From: Arthrobacter alkaliphilus | Lineage (GTDB): Bacteria > Actinomycetota > Actinomycetes > Actinomycetales > Micrococcaceae | Length of the DNA: 64,000 bases | Assembly (NCBI RefSeq): GCF_021483235.1 | Contig: NZ_JAKEEC010000023.1 | Coordinates: 1 to 64,000, forward strand | Direction: 5' to 3' | Shown: in pieces, positions 62,322-64,000 of the stretch | Layout: each line of letters opens with the position of its first letter | Position numbering within the stretch: the stretch's first letter is position 1 | Notes under the pieces: model-generated | The model's database searches: none | Told to the model about the DNA's origin: nothing | The model's input: the letters and a program-made list of their open reading frames with translations, nothing else | Position numbers and translations under genes: made by a program

Positions 62322-62708
62322 TTAGCCTACCTGTTGTTCGTACTCTGATGCACTGAGAAGGCTCTCGATAGCGTCAGCTTCCGAGAGCTTTACCTCAAAG
62401 AGCCAGCCGTCCCCGTACGGATCCGAGTTGATCAGGGCAGAGTCGGTGTCGAGAGCCTCGTTGCGGGAAACAATTTCGCCGCTGACCGGGGCGTATATGT
62501 CGCTCACGCTCTTCGTGGATTCGACTTCGCCTACGACGTCGTTGCCCTTCACCGAGGTGCCGGGTTCGGGCAGCTGTGCGTAGACGACATCGCCGAGCGC
62601 GTCCTGGGCGAAGTCCGTGATGCCGACGCGCACGACGCCGTCTGCATTCGGGGCACTGACCCATTCATGTTCGGCGGTGTAAGAAAGATCGGCAGGAATG
62701 TTGCTCAT
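62322..62708 (-). CDS. gcvH: Glycine cleavage system H protein
   Basis: 128 residues. The lipoyl domain has VVGEVESTKSVSDIYAPVSGEIV with lipoylated lysine K66. It shuttles the methylamine group among the P, T and L proteins of glycine cleavage. No gcvP or gcvT is in the window. Its position ahead of garA is the conserved actinobacterial order. TATACT on the minus strand (62778-62773) could be a -10, about 65 bp upstream of the start. I see no glycine riboswitch in the 163-bp gap upstream. Confidence 0.97.
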   Translation of the reverse strand: MSNIPADLSYTAEHEWVSAPNADGVVRVGITDFAQDALGDVVYAQLPEPGTSVKGNDVVGEVESTKSVSDIYAPVSGEIVSRNEALDTDSALINSDPYGDGWLFEVKLSEADAIESLLSASEYEQQVG

Positions 62709-62871
62709 GAGTCGCCTTTCATCGGGACATTTCGGACCACGACGGCGGCCCGGTCATCCGGCCACCGCTGAAAGTATAAGCACATCCCGCCCTCGTCCCG
62801 ACAGGTCTCTGGGATGATGGGAGCCTGAGTCGAGCCGCATCGTCCTGCAACGCCGTCGAAGGAGCGCGATC

Positions 62872-63762
62872 ATGCCGGAACTGCCCGAAATCACTGCCTT
62901 GGCAGGCTTTCTGGACGAGCGGCTGGCCGGCGCAACACTCACACAAATTGTGCTGCCCTCGGCCTTCACGCTGAAGGTTGCGGATGCGCCTTATGAATCG
63001 TTGGTCGGACGGACAGTCGATTCCGTCGGCCGGCACGGAAAGTTCCTTGCATTCAACATGGGGGCCGCGCCCCAGGCGGCCAACACGGACGAGCCGCTCT
63101 CTCTGATCGTCAGCTTCGCGAAGGACGGCTGGCTGAAATTCTCCGATACGGAACCCGGCACTGAAACGGGCTCCACCGGCGGCTACTTCGCCGCCCAGCT
63201 GGGCTTTGCGAACAATGGGCGCGACTATGACATCACGCTGACCGATGACGGGGCCTGGAAGGGCCTCGCCCTTTTCATCGTGCGCCGGCCCGCTGAAGTC
63301 CCTGGCATTGCCGAACTGGGACCGGACGCCCTCAGCCCGTCCTTCGGCCTTGAGGAATTCGGCCGGCTTTTCACGAAGAGGCAGCAGGTCAAAGGACTTC
63401 TGCGGGACCAGAAACTCATTGCGGGAATCGGGAACGGTTACAGCGATGAAATCCTCCATGCAGCGAAGCTGTCTCCGGTCGCCATCGCTTCCAAGCTGGA
63501 GCCGGACGCCGTCGAGCGCCTTTTCAGGACCATGAAGGAGCTCCTCCAAGGCGCGGTCACTGAACTCTCCGGCAAAGGACCCAGTGAGGTGAAGCCGGCG
63601 AAGAAAGCGTCGATGCGCGTGCACGGAAGGACCGGAGAGCCTTGCCCTGTCTCCGGTGACACCATCCGGGAGCTTGCCTTCGTCGGCACCTCGTTTCAGT
63701 ACTGCCCCACATGCCAAACCAACGGCGAGATCCTTGCCAGGCGCGGGACGGTCAAGGGCTGA
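62872..63762 (+). CDS. Fpg/Nei family DNA glycosylase with an altered zinc finger
   Basis: 296 residues. It excises oxidised bases and nicks DNA. The catalytic N-terminus MPELPEITALAGF supplies Pro2 and Glu3, GRHGKFLAF has the conserved Lys, and LLRDQKLIAGIGNGYSDEIL is the helix-two-turn-helix. The C-terminal zinc finger is atypical: EPCPVSGD has Ser where family members have the second Cys of CxxC, while FQYCPTCQT keeps the second pair. The usual zinc-finger Arg before YC is also replaced (TSFQYC). It diverges from gcvH. Confidence 0.92.
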   Translation: MPELPEITALAGFLDERLAGATLTQIVLPSAFTLKVADAPYESLVGRTVDSVGRHGKFLAFNMGAAPQAANTDEPLSLIVSFAKDGWLKFSDTEPGTETGSTGGYFAAQLGFANNGRDYDITLTDDGAWKGLALFIVRRPAEVPGIAELGPDALSPSFGLEEFGRLFTKRQQVKGLLRDQKLIAGIGNGYSDEILHAAKLSPVAIASKLEPDAVERLFRTMKELLQGAVTELSGKGPSEVKPAKKASMRVHGRTGEPCPVSGDTIRELAFVGTSFQYCPTCQTNGEILARRGTVKG

Positions 63763-63783
63763 TCCCTGGACAGTGCGCGTCGC

Positions 63784-64000
63784 CTAGGCGATGGGTGCAT
63801 CCTCAGGTTCGCGCGCGACGTCGGGCGCTGCTTGCGGCGAGGACGCGGACTGCGCCCCTCCCCCGCGCCGGGCGGCCGCCGCGGCGGCGATCATGACGAG
63901 CAAGGCCGCTACGGTGATGGCAGCCCCGGCCCAGATCGGCGAGGTGTAGCCCAGGCCCATGGTGATCGTGACGCCGCCCAGCCAGGCACCGAGGGCGTTG
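63784..64000 (-). CDS. C-terminal part of an MFS transporter (partial)
   Basis: The stop TAG is at 63786-63784 and the frame is open to the window edge, giving 72 codons. The fragment begins NALGAWLGGVTITMGLGYTSP, continues with the last membrane helix (IWAGAAITVAALLVMIAAAAAAR), and ends in a hydrophilic tail. NALGAWLGG...GLGYTSP is typical of the twelfth-helix region of the AraJ/CmlR-like major facilitator drug or sugar efflux group. The substrate cannot be inferred. Confidence 0.8.
   Translation of the reverse strand, partial: NALGAWLGGVTITMGLGYTSPIWAGAAITVAALLVMIAAAAAARRGGGAQSASSPQAAPDVAREPEDAPIA

Noticed and set aside
62709-62871. Glycine riboswitch upstream of gcvH
   Set aside because: The region lacks the conserved glycine aptamer core and is too short for a tandem aptamer after allowing for both promoters.
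62719-63717. 332-codon minus-strand frame opposite the glycosylase
   Set aside because: Shadow of the Fpg/Nei gene, no motif, no start signal.
1-64000. Mobile elements, CRISPR arrays, phage genes, tRNA or rRNA genes
   Set aside because: No transposase or integrase motif, no spaced direct repeat array, and no cloverleaf-like sequence was noticed on either strand. The window looks like stable core chromosome.

Overview
The window is high-GC actinobacterial chromosome, most like Arthrobacter in the broad sense (Micrococcaceae). The evidence is gene content and order, which follow conserved actinobacterial blocks, the MurE substrate motif expected of an L-lysine peptidoglycan maker, a Wag31-type DivIVA, and a GarA/OdhI protein with an ETTS phosphorylation motif. 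Nearly all of it is core housekeeping DNA. I see no insertion sequence, prophage, CRISPR array, tRNA or rRNA, and no convincing new multi-gene system. The interesting material is regulatory sites, a few residue-level departures, tiny genes and one tandem repeat.

Layout. (1) 1-8544, nitrogen assimilation: the tail of a probable lipA, a DUF4191 protein, an RDD protein, glnA (preceded by a GlnR-like box), a 54-residue membrane protein, a GNAT enzyme, glnE and a second glutamine synthetase. (2) 8737-14982, mixed metabolism: panB, a 54-residue acidic protein, map, polyphosphate glucokinase, nrdR with candidate NrdR boxes, hisD, a membrane protein and a flavin reductase. (3) 15024-39764, about 25 kb on the minus strand, reading from right to left: mraZ, rsmH, ftsL, ftsI, murE, murF, mraY, murD, ftsW, murG, murC, ftsQ, ftsZ, pgeF, yggS, sepF, yggT, divIVA, lspA, rluD, dnaE. 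This is the division and cell wall cluster with its usual actinobacterial extension. (4) 40052-54908: DUF3040 protein, dinB, a lipoprotein, a polyprenyl synthase, an Rv2175c-like DNA-binding protein, a LysM/lytic transglycosylase, a PASTA serine/threonine kinase, class II DAHP synthase, PlsC-like acyltransferase, an alpha/beta hydrolase, a membrane protein, ROK glucokinase and an acyl-CoA synthetase. (5) 55012-64000: pyruvate carboxylase, an orphan ParA, then gcvH-garA-ftsR-DUF151-MerR on the minus strand, an Fpg/Nei glycosylase and the C-terminus of an MFS transporter.

How the parts connect. GlnE, encoded beside two glutamine synthetases, can modify only one of them, judging by the tyrosine motif. 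Division genes appear with candidate regulators in the same window: MraZ with its probable boxes at the head of the cluster, and an FtsR-like MerR protein 36 kb from the ftsZ promoter. The PASTA kinase lies near the homologue of a known kinase substrate, and GarA is the classic target of such kinases. Several genes sit in translationally coupled runs with 4-8 bp overlaps.
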